From Segatella copri (GTDB lineage: Bacteria > Bacteroidota > Bacteroidia > Bacteroidales > Bacteroidaceae), in the NCBI RefSeq assembly GCF_949820605.1, contig NZ_CATKVU010000006.1, positions 3,142,001 to 3,206,000 on the forward strand: DNA of 64,000 bases. The letters run 5' to 3'. Below the pieces are notes generated by a model. That model was not told the DNA's origin, did no database searches, and saw nothing but the letters and a program-made list of their open reading frames with translations. Below, one piece after another: positions 1 to 8,024 of the stretch (positions are counted from its first letter, which is position 1; the number at the start of each line of letters is the position of its first letter). Position numbers and translations under genes: made by a program.

Positions 1-782
1 AGTGTGGTTGGGTTAAGAAGAGCGGTTCTGTTGACTAAAGAACGCGACAATTCTGCGTCAAGACTGGTGTGGACAGGGGTCGCCTCTGATCCTTCCATGA
101 TAAAGAATCCTTGTTTGTGCGTAATCAGCAAGGTCTTGTTTCCGGAAAGGGCGTACATGCCCATAATGTTGTCGCCATTTACTTTAGTGGCAGAGAGAAC
201 TGGCAGAAATTTTCCATTCTTGACCAAGCTTATTCCGCCGTTTACAATTTGAGTATAGACATTGTTTCTGGCAGGGTAGAACCAAAGGGGTAATTCCTTA
301 TTATTGAAATAAGGCGTAACCTGTTTGCCGTCGTAATCGAAATAAGAACAGAAAGACTGGAAATAGATATGATCCTTCACTTTAATGATATTCCATATCT
401 CATCGTTATGCGATTTATACTGGGATGGCCACAAAGAGTGATAAGTCATACGACCTCGGTTGTCGCGTGTGAAATATCCAAAGTCAGTATAAGTTCCTAC
501 GTAGATTCTGTCTCCATCAGCAAGAACAGAGCGGATGATTCCTTTGTTGGGAAGAGCAGCATGTGTCCATTCATAGCCGTCATAGATAAGCATGCCATCG
601 TTGTTGCCGAAATACATTGTGCCTCTATCGTCTTGGGTACAACTCCAATTTTGAATACCGAATTGATAGGAGAACGAGTTATAATTGGTGATGATAGGCA
701 TGAAGGTTTGTGCTTTGCTGTTCTGCCCAGCAAAGCATAAAAAACATAGTATATTTATGTAGATAAATGTTAGTCGTGACAT
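1..782 (-). CDS. Propeller-type sensor protein, N-terminal part; probable PUL regulator
   Basis: About 260 residues are visible and the gene runs off the window start. It begins with a signal peptide or membrane anchor (MSRLTFIYINILCFLCFAG). Next come beta-propeller blades of the two-component-regulator type, for example NWSCTQDDRGTMYFGNNDG and, some 40 residues on, RIYVGTYTDFGYF. Bacteroidota proteins starting this way usually continue into a Y_Y_Y domain and then a histidine kinase with AraC output or a LuxR-type HTH; that part lies outside the window. The gene is divergent from the susC at 1047 with 264 bp between them, the normal place for the sensor of a polysaccharide locus. The start at 782 is chosen because the signal peptide follows directly and a good promoter lies upstream. 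A role as glucan sensor is inference from position. Confidence 0.75.
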   Translation of the reverse strand, partial: MSRLTFIYINILCFLCFAGQNSKAQTFMPIITNYNSFSYQFGIQNWSCTQDDRGTMYFGNNDGMLIYDGYEWTHAALPNKGIIRSVLADGDRIYVGTYTDFGYFTRDNRGRMTYHSLWPSQYKSHNDEIWNIIKVKDHIYFQSFCSYFDYDGKQVTPYFNNKELPLWFYPARNNVYTQIVNGGISLVKNGKFLPVLSATKVNGDNIMGMYALSGNKTLLITHKQGFFIMEGSEATPVHTSLDAELSRSLVNRTALLNPTT

Positions 783-815
783 ATTTCAAAGTTTAGTTGT
801 TATTGAATCCGCATG

Positions 816-846
816 CAAAAATACAAAAAATATGTGAATGGGCAAA
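816..846 (-). promoter_or_regulatory. Bacteroidota-type promoter of the divergent sensor gene
   Basis: Read on the minus strand there is TTTG (843-846), a 19-nt spacer and TATTTTTG (816-823), matching the -33/-7 consensus TTTG and TAnnTTTG. It lies about 34 bp upstream of the sensor start. Confidence 0.55.
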
Positions 847-965
847 GAAAAAAGGATAAAAATATGCGTATCTTTAACATTCTATAAAACAAGAAGTTAA
901 CTGTTTCTGCAGTAGTAATAGCGTAGTGGGTAAATAGTGTAGAGTAGTTAAAGAGTAGTCCAAAA

Positions 966-997
966 TTTGCTAATGAAACAAAAAAGTGTTTACTTTG
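966..997 (+). promoter_or_regulatory. Bacteroidota-type promoter of the first susC operon
   Basis: TTTG (966-969), a 20-nt spacer and TTACTTTG (990-997) lie 50 bp before the susC start. The -7 box deviates from TAnnTTTG at one base, as expected for an activator-dependent promoter (the latter is inference). Confidence 0.5.
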
Positions 998-1046
998 CAC
1001 CGCAATTTTAAACTTAAATAAAAGTAACGAACAAAATGATTTAATT

Positions 1047-4000
1047 ATGAAAAAATTATTATTGCTTCTAACACTCTCTTGCTTTGCGCAATTCTCTTTT
1101 GCGCAGAATAAGGTCGTGAAAGGTAGTGTCCTAGACACATCTGGTTACCCTATTATAGGTGCGACCATTAAGATTGTTGGCTCTAACCAGGCTACCGTTA
1201 CCGATATGGATGGTAACTTTACGATCCAAGATGTTAACCCTAAGGCTACTATTAATGTATCTTACATTGGTATGCAGCCTCAGACCTTAAAGGTTACTGA
1301 TAACCTGAAAGTAGTTTTGAACGATGATTTCCAGAACCTCAATGATGTGGTAGTCATCGGTTACGGTTCTGCTAAGGCCAAGGATTTGACTTCGCCTATC
1401 ACCATTATCAAGGCTGATGATATCAAGTCTACACCTTCTTCTTCTCCTATGTCTGCCTTGCAGGGTAAGGTTGCAGGTGTGAACGTCGTAAATAGTGGTA
1501 CGCCTGGTGCTGGTCCTACAGTGCGTGTCCGTGGAGTCGGTTCTTTCGGAAACAGTTCTCCGCTCTATGTTGTTGATGGTATGTTCTATGATGACATCAA
1601 CTTCATCAACAATGATGATATTCAGGATATGACAATTCTGAAGGATGCTTCTGCTGCAGCAATCTATGGTGTAAGAGCTGCCAATGGTGTTGTACTCATC
1701 ACGACCAAAAAGGGTGTTAAGAATCAGAGTGCCAAGATTACATACGATGGATATGTAGGTATTCAGAAAGCTACAAATGTATTGAAGATGGCGAACTCTA
1801 GCCAGTATGCTACCATGTTGATGGAAGCAAACTTTAATGCTTACTCCCCAATGATCAAGAATTCTATCGACCGTTTTGGGGGTAGCTATGCTGACAGCGA
1901 TTTCCATAAGTGGACTTATGGTGCAAATACCGATTGGTATGACGAACTTCTTCGTACAGCAGTAATGACCAACCACAGTATTGGTATCAGTGGCGGTAGC
2001 GATAAGTCAACTTACTCTTTGGGTATGAGCTACTTGGCACAGGATGGTATCATGGATGTGAAGAACAACTACAAGCGTCTTAACTTCCGTGCTGCCATAG
2101 ATTACGATGCAACCAAGTGGTTGAAGGTAGGTTTCAATGGAGTATTCAGCCAGTCAAGCCAGATTTTGCCAAACAATACAGCATGGCAGCAAGCATTCAA
2201 TACTCCTGGTTTGATACCTGTATATGATAATAACAATGAGAATGCCAAGCCTGAAAAGTATGCTTCGCCTAAGAGCATCGGATTGTCTGACAACTTCAAG
2301 AATCCTGTAGCTACAGCCAACTACTATGATTCAAAGAATGATTTGCGTCAGTATATGACCAATTTTTATGCTCAGTTGAATATCGTGCCAGAGAAGTTGA
2401 CTTTCAAGACAAGTATCAACTACAACTATCAGAATATTGATGGCAGAACTTTTGTTCCTACCTACTATGTAGAAAGCAATCAGCAGAGCAATGCTACTTC
2501 TTTGACCAAGACCAATACCCAGTATAACAACTATATATGGGATAATACCTTGACCTATAAGGATAGTTTCGGTAAGCACAATTTCGGTGCCATGCTTGGT
2601 ACATCTATGCGTCAGGAAACTTATAAGAACTTGTGGGGCTCTGCTCCTAATGTACCAGAGGGCAACGATTCTTATCTGTATTTAGGACAGGGTAGCACAA
2701 CAGGTATTACATTGGGTGATGACGGAACAAAGTTTAGAGGTTTGTCTTACTTTGCCCGTTTGAACTATGATTTCGACAGCAAGTATTACTTGATGTTCAC
2801 GATGCGTGCTGATGGTTCTTCTAAGTATCAGGACAAGTGGGGTTACTTCCCATCAGTAGGTGCTTCTTGGGTAATTTCAGAGGAATCCTGGATGAAGAAC
2901 CAGTCAATTATCGACTATCTGAAGGTTCGTGCCAGCTGGGGTAAGTTGGGTAACGACCACGTAGCAGCAAGTGATGGCTTCGCATCCATCTCCACCGGTA
3001 ATAGTGCTTCTGGTGTATTCGGAAATACTGTTTTCCCTGGCTATCAGAATAATACATATTTCAGCTGGTTGCAGTGGGAGGTTGTAGATGAAATCAACGC
3101 AGGTTTCAATCTCTCTACTTTGCAGGGCCGCTTGAATATTGATGCCGACTACTTCCACAGAATGACCAAGCATGCTGTGATTTCTCCGCTGGTTTCATTT
3201 GAGAATAAGTCATTGGCTGGCAACTATGGTAAGATTTTGAATGAAGGTCTTGATTTCTCTATGACATGGAACGACCGTATAGGTAAGGACTTCAAGTATC
3301 ATGCAGGTGTAAATATGTCTTTCCTTCGTAATAAGGTAAAGAGCTTGGGTGGCGCTAACATAATCAACGGTGGTAAGACTATCAATATGGTTGGCAAGGA
3401 GATGAATTCTTTCTATGGTTTCAAGGTTGTTGGTATCTATCAGACTCCAAAGGAGTGTCAGAATGATCCTATTGCTGTAGCAAACGGTTTGGAACCAGGT
3501 GACTTCAAGTATGAGGATGTAAACCATGATGGTGTGATAGATGCAGCAGATAAGCAGACATTGGGTTCTTATATCCCTAACTTCACATACGGTATCAATC
3601 TGGGTTTCAGTTACAAGAATCTCGACTTCGAGTTGAGTACATACGGACAGGCTGGTGCTCAGATGTACAACCGTAAGCGTGCTTTGAGATATGCTCAGAG
3701 TGACTTCAACTTTGATGAGGATCAGGTAAAGAACCGTTGGACCGGTCCTGGTTCAACCAACACATATCCATCTGCTAAGGCACTGATAAAAGGATGGAAC
3801 GTATCAGACCAAAAAGTTAATTCTTTCTTCGTAGAGAGCGCAGACTACTTCCGTATTCAGAATGCAACTCTCGGTTACAGTTTCAAGAATATCAAGATGG
3901 GTAGCTATACCTTGCCATCAATCCGTTTGAGTGTAACAGCCGACCGCCCATTGACTCTTTTCAGTGCCAACGCTTTCACTCCAGAGTTGAGCGATGCACA

Positions 4001-4067
4001 GGGGTGGGATACAGAGGTATATCCATTGACAAGCACTTATACATTTGGTGTTCAAATTCAGTTCTAA
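1047..4067 (+). CDS. SusC-like TonB-dependent outer-membrane glycan transporter
   Basis: This 1006-residue protein has a signal peptide (about 1-20, ending FSFAQ), a carboxypeptidase-D-like domain (about 24-100, with GATIKIVGSNQATVTDMDGNF), a plug (about 110-225, with the SusC hallmarks LYVVDGMFY and LKDASAAAIYGVRAANGV) and a 22-strand-type barrel to the terminal aromatic residue (VQIQF). SusC proteins import oligosaccharides across the outer membrane with TonB energy, capped by a SusD lipoprotein. The susD partner starts 20 bp downstream. The glucanase and beta-glucosidase in the same operon suggest beta-1,2-gluco-oligosaccharides as cargo; the substrate cannot be read from the transporter itself. 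Confidence 0.95.
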   Translation: MKKLLLLLTLSCFAQFSFAQNKVVKGSVLDTSGYPIIGATIKIVGSNQATVTDMDGNFTIQDVNPKATINVSYIGMQPQTLKVTDNLKVVLNDDFQNLNDVVVIGYGSAKAKDLTSPITIIKADDIKSTPSSSPMSALQGKVAGVNVVNSGTPGAGPTVRVRGVGSFGNSSPLYVVDGMFYDDINFINNDDIQDMTILKDASAAAIYGVRAANGVVLITTKKGVKNQSAKITYDGYVGIQKATNVLKMANSSQYATMLMEANFNAYSPMIKNSIDRFGGSYADSDFHKWTYGANTDWYDELLRTAVMTNHSIGISGGSDKSTYSLGMSYLAQDGIMDVKNNYKRLNFRAAIDYDATKWLKVGFNGVFSQSSQILPNNTAWQQAFNTPGLIPVYDNNNENAKPEKYASPKSIGLSDNFKNPVATANYYDSKNDLRQYMTNFYAQLNIVPEKLTFKTSINYNYQNIDGRTFVPTYYVESNQQSNATSLTKTNTQYNNYIWDNTLTYKDSFGKHNFGAMLGTSMRQETYKNLWGSAPNVPEGNDSYLYLGQGSTTGITLGDDGTKFRGLSYFARLNYDFDSKYYLMFTMRADGSSKYQDKWGYFPSVGASWVISEESWMKNQSIIDYLKVRASWGKLGNDHVAASDGFASISTGNSASGVFGNTVFPGYQNNTYFSWLQWEVVDEINAGFNLSTLQGRLNIDADYFHRMTKHAVISPLVSFENKSLAGNYGKILNEGLDFSMTWNDRIGKDFKYHAGVNMSFLRNKVKSLGGANIINGGKTINMVGKEMNSFYGFKVVGIYQTPKECQNDPIAVANGLEPGDFKYEDVNHDGVIDAADKQTLGSYIPNFTYGINLGFSYKNLDFELSTYGQAGAQMYNRKRALRYAQSDFNFDEDQVKNRWTGPGSTNTYPSAKALIKGWNVSDQKVNSFFVESADYFRIQNATLGYSFKNIKMGSYTLPSIRLSVTADRPLTLFSANAFTPELSDAQGWDTEVYPLTSTYTFGVQIQF

Positions 4068-4087
4068 CTAATTAAAAAGATACAACA

Positions 4088-5557
4088 ATGAGAATCAATA
4101 AATATATATCAGCTTTTGCTGTTGGAGCACTGATGGTTGGTGTAACTTCATGCAGTGACTATCTTGATATTGACCCAGAGAACAAAGTTCCTGAGGAGAA
4201 GGTAGATTTTACAAAGACCGATGATATGTATCAGCCTGTATCAGGTGTGTATGCAAAGTTGAGAACAGGTGGTATGCACTGGGTGATTTGGCCTTTGTCT
4301 ATTGTTAGAGATGACGATGTCTGGTCAGGTCGTATTGATGACCAAGCTCCATTGGTAGACTTCGGCAATTTTAAGTACGACAATGGCTTCTGGGGCTTAA
4401 AGGAATTATGGAATCAGTATTATGGTATGATTAAGGTGGCTAATTCTGCTATCGAATCATTGGAAGGATATGCCGAGAATCTGACTACTGAAGCAGACAA
4501 GAAGACCAATCGTGCTTATCAAGGTGAGGTGAAGATTCTTCGTGCTTATGCTTATTATCGTCTGACACAGGCTTTTGGTCCTGTAACTATCTTGCGTAGC
4601 AATACACAGAAGGATTTGACACGTTCAACATTAAATTCTGTAAATCGCTATATGTTGGAGGATTTGAAGTATGCAATGGAGAATGCTCCTCGTAAGCGTC
4701 CTAACCAAATGGAGCACAAGGGTGCTGTTACTGCTTACACAGCTGCGGCGTTGGCTGCCAAGATCAACCTCAATATGGGTAACTATGATGAGGTTGAAAG
4801 ATTGACTGATGATATCATTGCAAATGGTGGTTTTGAGTTGTATAATGACTTTTATGAGTTGTTCAAAATTCCTGGAAAACTCTGTGATGAGTCTTTGATG
4901 GAATGTCAGTGTACAGACTTCGGTGTTGGTTCTGGTACAATGGTCGATGCTGACCAGTGGTTTGTGTTCCAGGGACCGGCTAATGATGGTAATATTTCTG
5001 GCTGGGGTTTTATTGGTCTTTACCCTGAGTTTAGAGCATGGGCTAAGAATCGTGGTGAAACAGTAAGATATACTACTTCTTTCCTGGAGGCTGGTACAAC
5101 AACTCCTAGTGGTGATGTTATCCGCCCATTGAAAAACCCTACCCAGACTGATTGTTGGAATGGTAAGGCTTATACTCCAACCAACGAGTTGACTGAAGGC
5201 AGAACCAAGTATGGTAGCAATAATAACATTCGAATCTTGCGCTATGCTGATGTTCTCCTGATGAATGCCGAGGCTAAGGTCCGCTTGAACAAGAATGGTG
5301 ATGCTCCATTCAATCTGGTAAGATCTAGAGCACATCTAGGCGAGTTGACCAACGTAACGGTTGATCAGATTCTTGATGAGCGTAGAATGGAACTCTGTTG
5401 TGAGTGGGGTGAGCGTTATAACGATTTGGTACGTACAGGCAAGGCTAAGACCGTGCTAGGACCAAAGGGATGGACAGAGGCTAAGACTTACTATCCGTTG
5501 CCATTCATGACCGTAAATGATAATCCTGACTTGAAGAAAGAACCAATCGGGGAATAA
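4088..5557 (+). CDS. SusD/RagB-like surface glycan-binding lipoprotein
   Basis: The 489-residue protein starts with a lipoprotein signal peptide; the modified Cys is residue 22 (GVTSC-SDYLD). The helical TPR-like SusD fold is evident from ILRAYAYYRLTQAFGPV, ILRYADVLLMNAEAKVRLN and the C-terminal DERRMELCCEWGERYNDLVR. SusD proteins sit on the outer face of the outer membrane and close over the SusC pore to hand over oligosaccharide. It follows susC by 20 bp and is surely co-transcribed. Binding specificity is inferred only from the neighbouring GH144 and GH3 genes. Confidence 0.95.
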   Translation: MRINKYISAFAVGALMVGVTSCSDYLDIDPENKVPEEKVDFTKTDDMYQPVSGVYAKLRTGGMHWVIWPLSIVRDDDVWSGRIDDQAPLVDFGNFKYDNGFWGLKELWNQYYGMIKVANSAIESLEGYAENLTTEADKKTNRAYQGEVKILRAYAYYRLTQAFGPVTILRSNTQKDLTRSTLNSVNRYMLEDLKYAMENAPRKRPNQMEHKGAVTAYTAAALAAKINLNMGNYDEVERLTDDIIANGGFELYNDFYELFKIPGKLCDESLMECQCTDFGVGSGTMVDADQWFVFQGPANDGNISGWGFIGLYPEFRAWAKNRGETVRYTTSFLEAGTTTPSGDVIRPLKNPTQTDCWNGKAYTPTNELTEGRTKYGSNNNIRILRYADVLLMNAEAKVRLNKNGDAPFNLVRSRAHLGELTNVTVDQILDERRMELCCEWGERYNDLVRTGKAKTVLGPKGWTEAKTYYPLPFMTVNDNPDLKKEPIGE

Positions 5558-5581
5558 TCAATCTCTCTTATATAAATCTAT

Positions 5582-5608
5582 GGACCGGCTCTGTAATGGG
5601 GCTGGTCC
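5582..5608 (+). terminator. Hairpin after susD, possible attenuator or transcript-processing site
   Basis: GGACCGGCTC and GGGCTGGTCC pair (10 bp with two G-U pairs) around a short loop between susD and the EEP gene. No T run follows, so read-through is likely. Hairpins here can set the susCD-to-enzyme expression ratio; this is inference. Confidence 0.35.
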
Positions 5609-5642
5609 TATAGGATGAATACTCACAATCAATGCGTTTATT

Positions 5643-6491
5643 ATGAATAAAGTCTATAGAATATTCTCTTTTCTGACATTATGCATCTTTTGTATTCTGT
5701 CTACTCATGCCCAGAAAGTGAGCGTGATGACCTTTAATATCCGATTGGATGCTGCATCAGATGGAGATAATATCTGGAACAATCGAAAAGGGGCTGTTGT
5801 TGATATGCTCAATTACTATCAGCCGGATCTTTTGGGTATGCAGGAAGTTTGCCCTAATCAAATGGATGATTTAAAATCAAAACTTCCTCAATACGAAGCA
5901 CTTGGCGTAGGACGAGATGATGGTAAACATCAGGGTGAGCATAGTCCTCTATTTTATCTGAAAAGTCGTTTTAAACTTATTAAGCATGGTGATTTCTCTT
6001 TGAGCGAGACTCCAGATGTGTTTGGTGTAAAAGGTTGGGATGCTTCTTATAATCGTGTTTGTAGCTGGGCTATCTTAGAAGATAAAATCAACCACAAGAA
6101 GATAGCTTTCTTCAATACTCACCTTGATAATGATGGGCAGATTGCAAGAAAGGAAGGTATTCGGTTGATTCTTAAAAAGATAGATGAGTGCGCTAAGGGG
6201 TTGCCTGTGATTATCACAGCTGATTATAATTGCTCAGATGGTGAACCGCCATTCATGGTGCTTCGCCAAAATGGCATGAAAAGTGTTCGTGATATAGCGC
6301 CTGTTAAATATGGTCCTAATTATTCTTGGCATGATTTCGGTCGTCTTCCTGTCGGTGAATGTCCATTGCTTGATCATGTGTTTGTGAATAAGAACGTAAA
6401 AGCTACCCGTTATCGTGTGATAGATGATAAACCGGAGAAGGTCTATCTTTCAGACCATTTTCCAGTACTGGTTGATTTAAACTATAAATAA
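5643..6491 (+). CDS. Secreted endonuclease/exonuclease/phosphatase-fold phosphodiesterase
   Basis: The 282-residue protein has a signal peptide cleaved near residue 24 (ILSTHAQ). The EEP metal-dependent hydrolase fold follows: VMTFNIRLD, LLGMQEV (metal-binding Glu), FFNTHLDND, ITADYN in place of the usual GDFN, LLDHVF and LSDHFPVLV with the catalytic Asp-His. Family members hydrolyse phosphodiesters or phosphomonoesters in nucleic acids, lipids and sugars. Its place between susD and the GH144 gene argues against a DNA-repair role and for an envelope enzyme acting on the same polysaccharide. Removal of phosphate-linked substituents such as phosphoglycerol from glucans is a hypothesis. The core metal and base residues are present, so it should be active. 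Confidence 0.85.
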   Translation: MNKVYRIFSFLTLCIFCILSTHAQKVSVMTFNIRLDAASDGDNIWNNRKGAVVDMLNYYQPDLLGMQEVCPNQMDDLKSKLPQYEALGVGRDDGKHQGEHSPLFYLKSRFKLIKHGDFSLSETPDVFGVKGWDASYNRVCSWAILEDKINHKKIAFFNTHLDNDGQIARKEGIRLILKKIDECAKGLPVIITADYNCSDGEPPFMVLRQNGMKSVRDIAPVKYGPNYSWHDFGRLPVGECPLLDHVFVNKNVKATRYRVIDDKPEKVYLSDHFPVLVDLNYK

Positions 6492-6583
6492 TAGCATCTA
6501 CAAGAATGAAAGAATCACTCTTTTCTGATATTGTTATTTTTCTTCAAGATGTAAATTGAGGACAATCGATGAAAACTGGGTAC

Positions 6584-6597
6584 TTGTTACGTAACAA
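6584..6597. promoter_or_regulatory. Perfect 14-bp palindrome upstream of the GH144 gene
   Basis: TTGTTACGTAACAA is its own reverse complement. ACT and AGT flank it almost symmetrically, offset by one base. It lies about 43 bp before the GH144 start in a 148-bp gap, so it could be an operator for a dimeric regulator. No cognate regulator is identifiable. Confidence 0.35.
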
Positions 6598-6639
6598 AGT
6601 AATTAAAGTATAATAAAACATATAATATATAATAAGGTA

Positions 6640-8013
6640 ATGAAAATCAATAAAACACTAATATCGCTCTTCATGTTGACATTGTCATGGACTTCATGTG
6701 GAGCATCTGGGGAGAATACTCCAGCAGCAACACTTCCGCCTTCAGTAAAGCAAGATAGACCAACATCCTTTGCTAATGATAATGAAATGTTGGACTATAT
6801 ACAGAAAGTACACCTTAATTATATGTGGGATGGTGCGGAAAGTAATTCAGGACTGGCGCCAGAACGTATTCATCTGGATGGCATTTATCCGCAGAATGAT
6901 AAAGATGTGGTTACAACCGGTGGAAGTGGATTTGGAATTGCAGGTTTACTGGTTGGTATCGATCGTGGTTTTATTGACCGTCAGGAAGGGGTAAAGAGAT
7001 TTAGGAAGATAGTGAACTTCTTAGAGAATGCTGATCGTTTTCATGGTGTTTGGCCACATTGGATCAATGGTAAGACAGGCAGAATTGTTCCCTTCGGTCG
7101 AAAAGATGATGGTGGAGATTTAGTAGAAAGTTCGTTTCTTATGACTAGTTTGCTCTGTGCCCGACAGTATTTCAAAGATGGAAATGTCGAAGAGAAGCAA
7201 GTTGCTGCTAGCATTGACAAGTTATGGAAGGAAATGGAATTCGACTGGTATCGTCGTGGGGGGCAGGATGTACTTTATTGGCATTGGTCGCCTAACTATG
7301 GATGGGAAATGAACTTTCCTTTGGAGGGCTATAACGAGTGTCTGATTACTTACATTCTTGGATCGGCTTCACCTACTCATTCTATTTCAGCAGACTGCTA
7401 TCATAAAGGATGGGCTCGTAGTGGCGGAATCAAGAGTACAGCTAAGCCTTTTGGTTATGCATTGGAGTTGAAACATAATGGAGCAGAACAAATGGGCGGT
7501 CCGCTTTTCTGGGCTCAATATTCATATATCGGGCTCGATCCTAGAAATTTGTCGGATCAGTATGCCAACTATTGGAATGTAGTACAGAACCATGCTCTGA
7601 GCGATTACGAATACTGCGTTCGTAATCCTAAAGGCTATAAAGGTTATGGAAAAAAATGCTGGGGTTTGACTGCTAGCTATTCGGTTGATGGCTATTCGGC
7701 TCATGCACCAAATAATGATTTAGGTGTGATAACGCCAACAGCGGCTCTATCTTCTTTCCCATATACACCAGAACAGTCAATGAATGCCCTTAAATATTTC
7801 TATGCCAAGGGGGCTTGGATTTGGGGCAAGTATGGATTCTATGATGCCTTCTCTGAAACAAAAAAATGGACAGTGCCCCGTTATTTGGCAATAGATCAAC
7901 TGACGATAGCTCCGATGATAGAAAATTATCGCTCAGGACTTTTGTGGAAACTCTTCATGAGTTGCCCTGAGGTACAAGAAGGATTAACGAAACTAGGTTT
8001 TACCTATAAATAA
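6640..8013 (+). CDS. GH144-type glucanase lipoprotein (glycoamylase-like domain), probable endo-beta-1,2-glucanase
   Basis: The protein has 457 residues with an N-terminal lipoprotein signal (Cys 20 in LSWTSC-GAS), then an alpha/alpha-toroid catalytic domain of the glycoamylase-like type. Diagnostic stretches are TTGGSGFGIAGLLVGIDRGF (93-112), the acidic cluster DDGGDLVES (156-164), and FPLEGYNECLITYILGSASP, with WTVPRYLAIDQLTIAPMIEN near the C-terminus. The Asp-x3-Asp-x2-Glu spacing in the acidic cluster fits GH144 sugar-binding and catalytic acids as I recall them. GH144 enzymes cut beta-1,2-glucan to short sophoro-oligosaccharides. The adjacent GH3 gene supports this, because GH144-GH3 pairs are known in Bacteroides beta-1,2-glucan loci. 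Exact linkage specificity is inferred. Confidence 0.85.
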   Translation: MKINKTLISLFMLTLSWTSCGASGENTPAATLPPSVKQDRPTSFANDNEMLDYIQKVHLNYMWDGAESNSGLAPERIHLDGIYPQNDKDVVTTGGSGFGIAGLLVGIDRGFIDRQEGVKRFRKIVNFLENADRFHGVWPHWINGKTGRIVPFGRKDDGGDLVESSFLMTSLLCARQYFKDGNVEEKQVAASIDKLWKEMEFDWYRRGGQDVLYWHWSPNYGWEMNFPLEGYNECLITYILGSASPTHSISADCYHKGWARSGGIKSTAKPFGYALELKHNGAEQMGGPLFWAQYSYIGLDPRNLSDQYANYWNVVQNHALSDYEYCVRNPKGYKGYGKKCWGLTASYSVDGYSAHAPNNDLGVITPTAALSSFPYTPEQSMNALKYFYAKGAWIWGKYGFYDAFSETKKWTVPRYLAIDQLTIAPMIENYRSGLLWKLFMSCPEVQEGLTKLGFTYK

Positions 8014-8024
8014 AAAACAAAATT

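Noticed and set aside
1287..1976. 229-codon minus-strand frame within the first susC
   Set aside because: Antisense to conserved plug and domain sequence of SusC; no signal or motif of its own.
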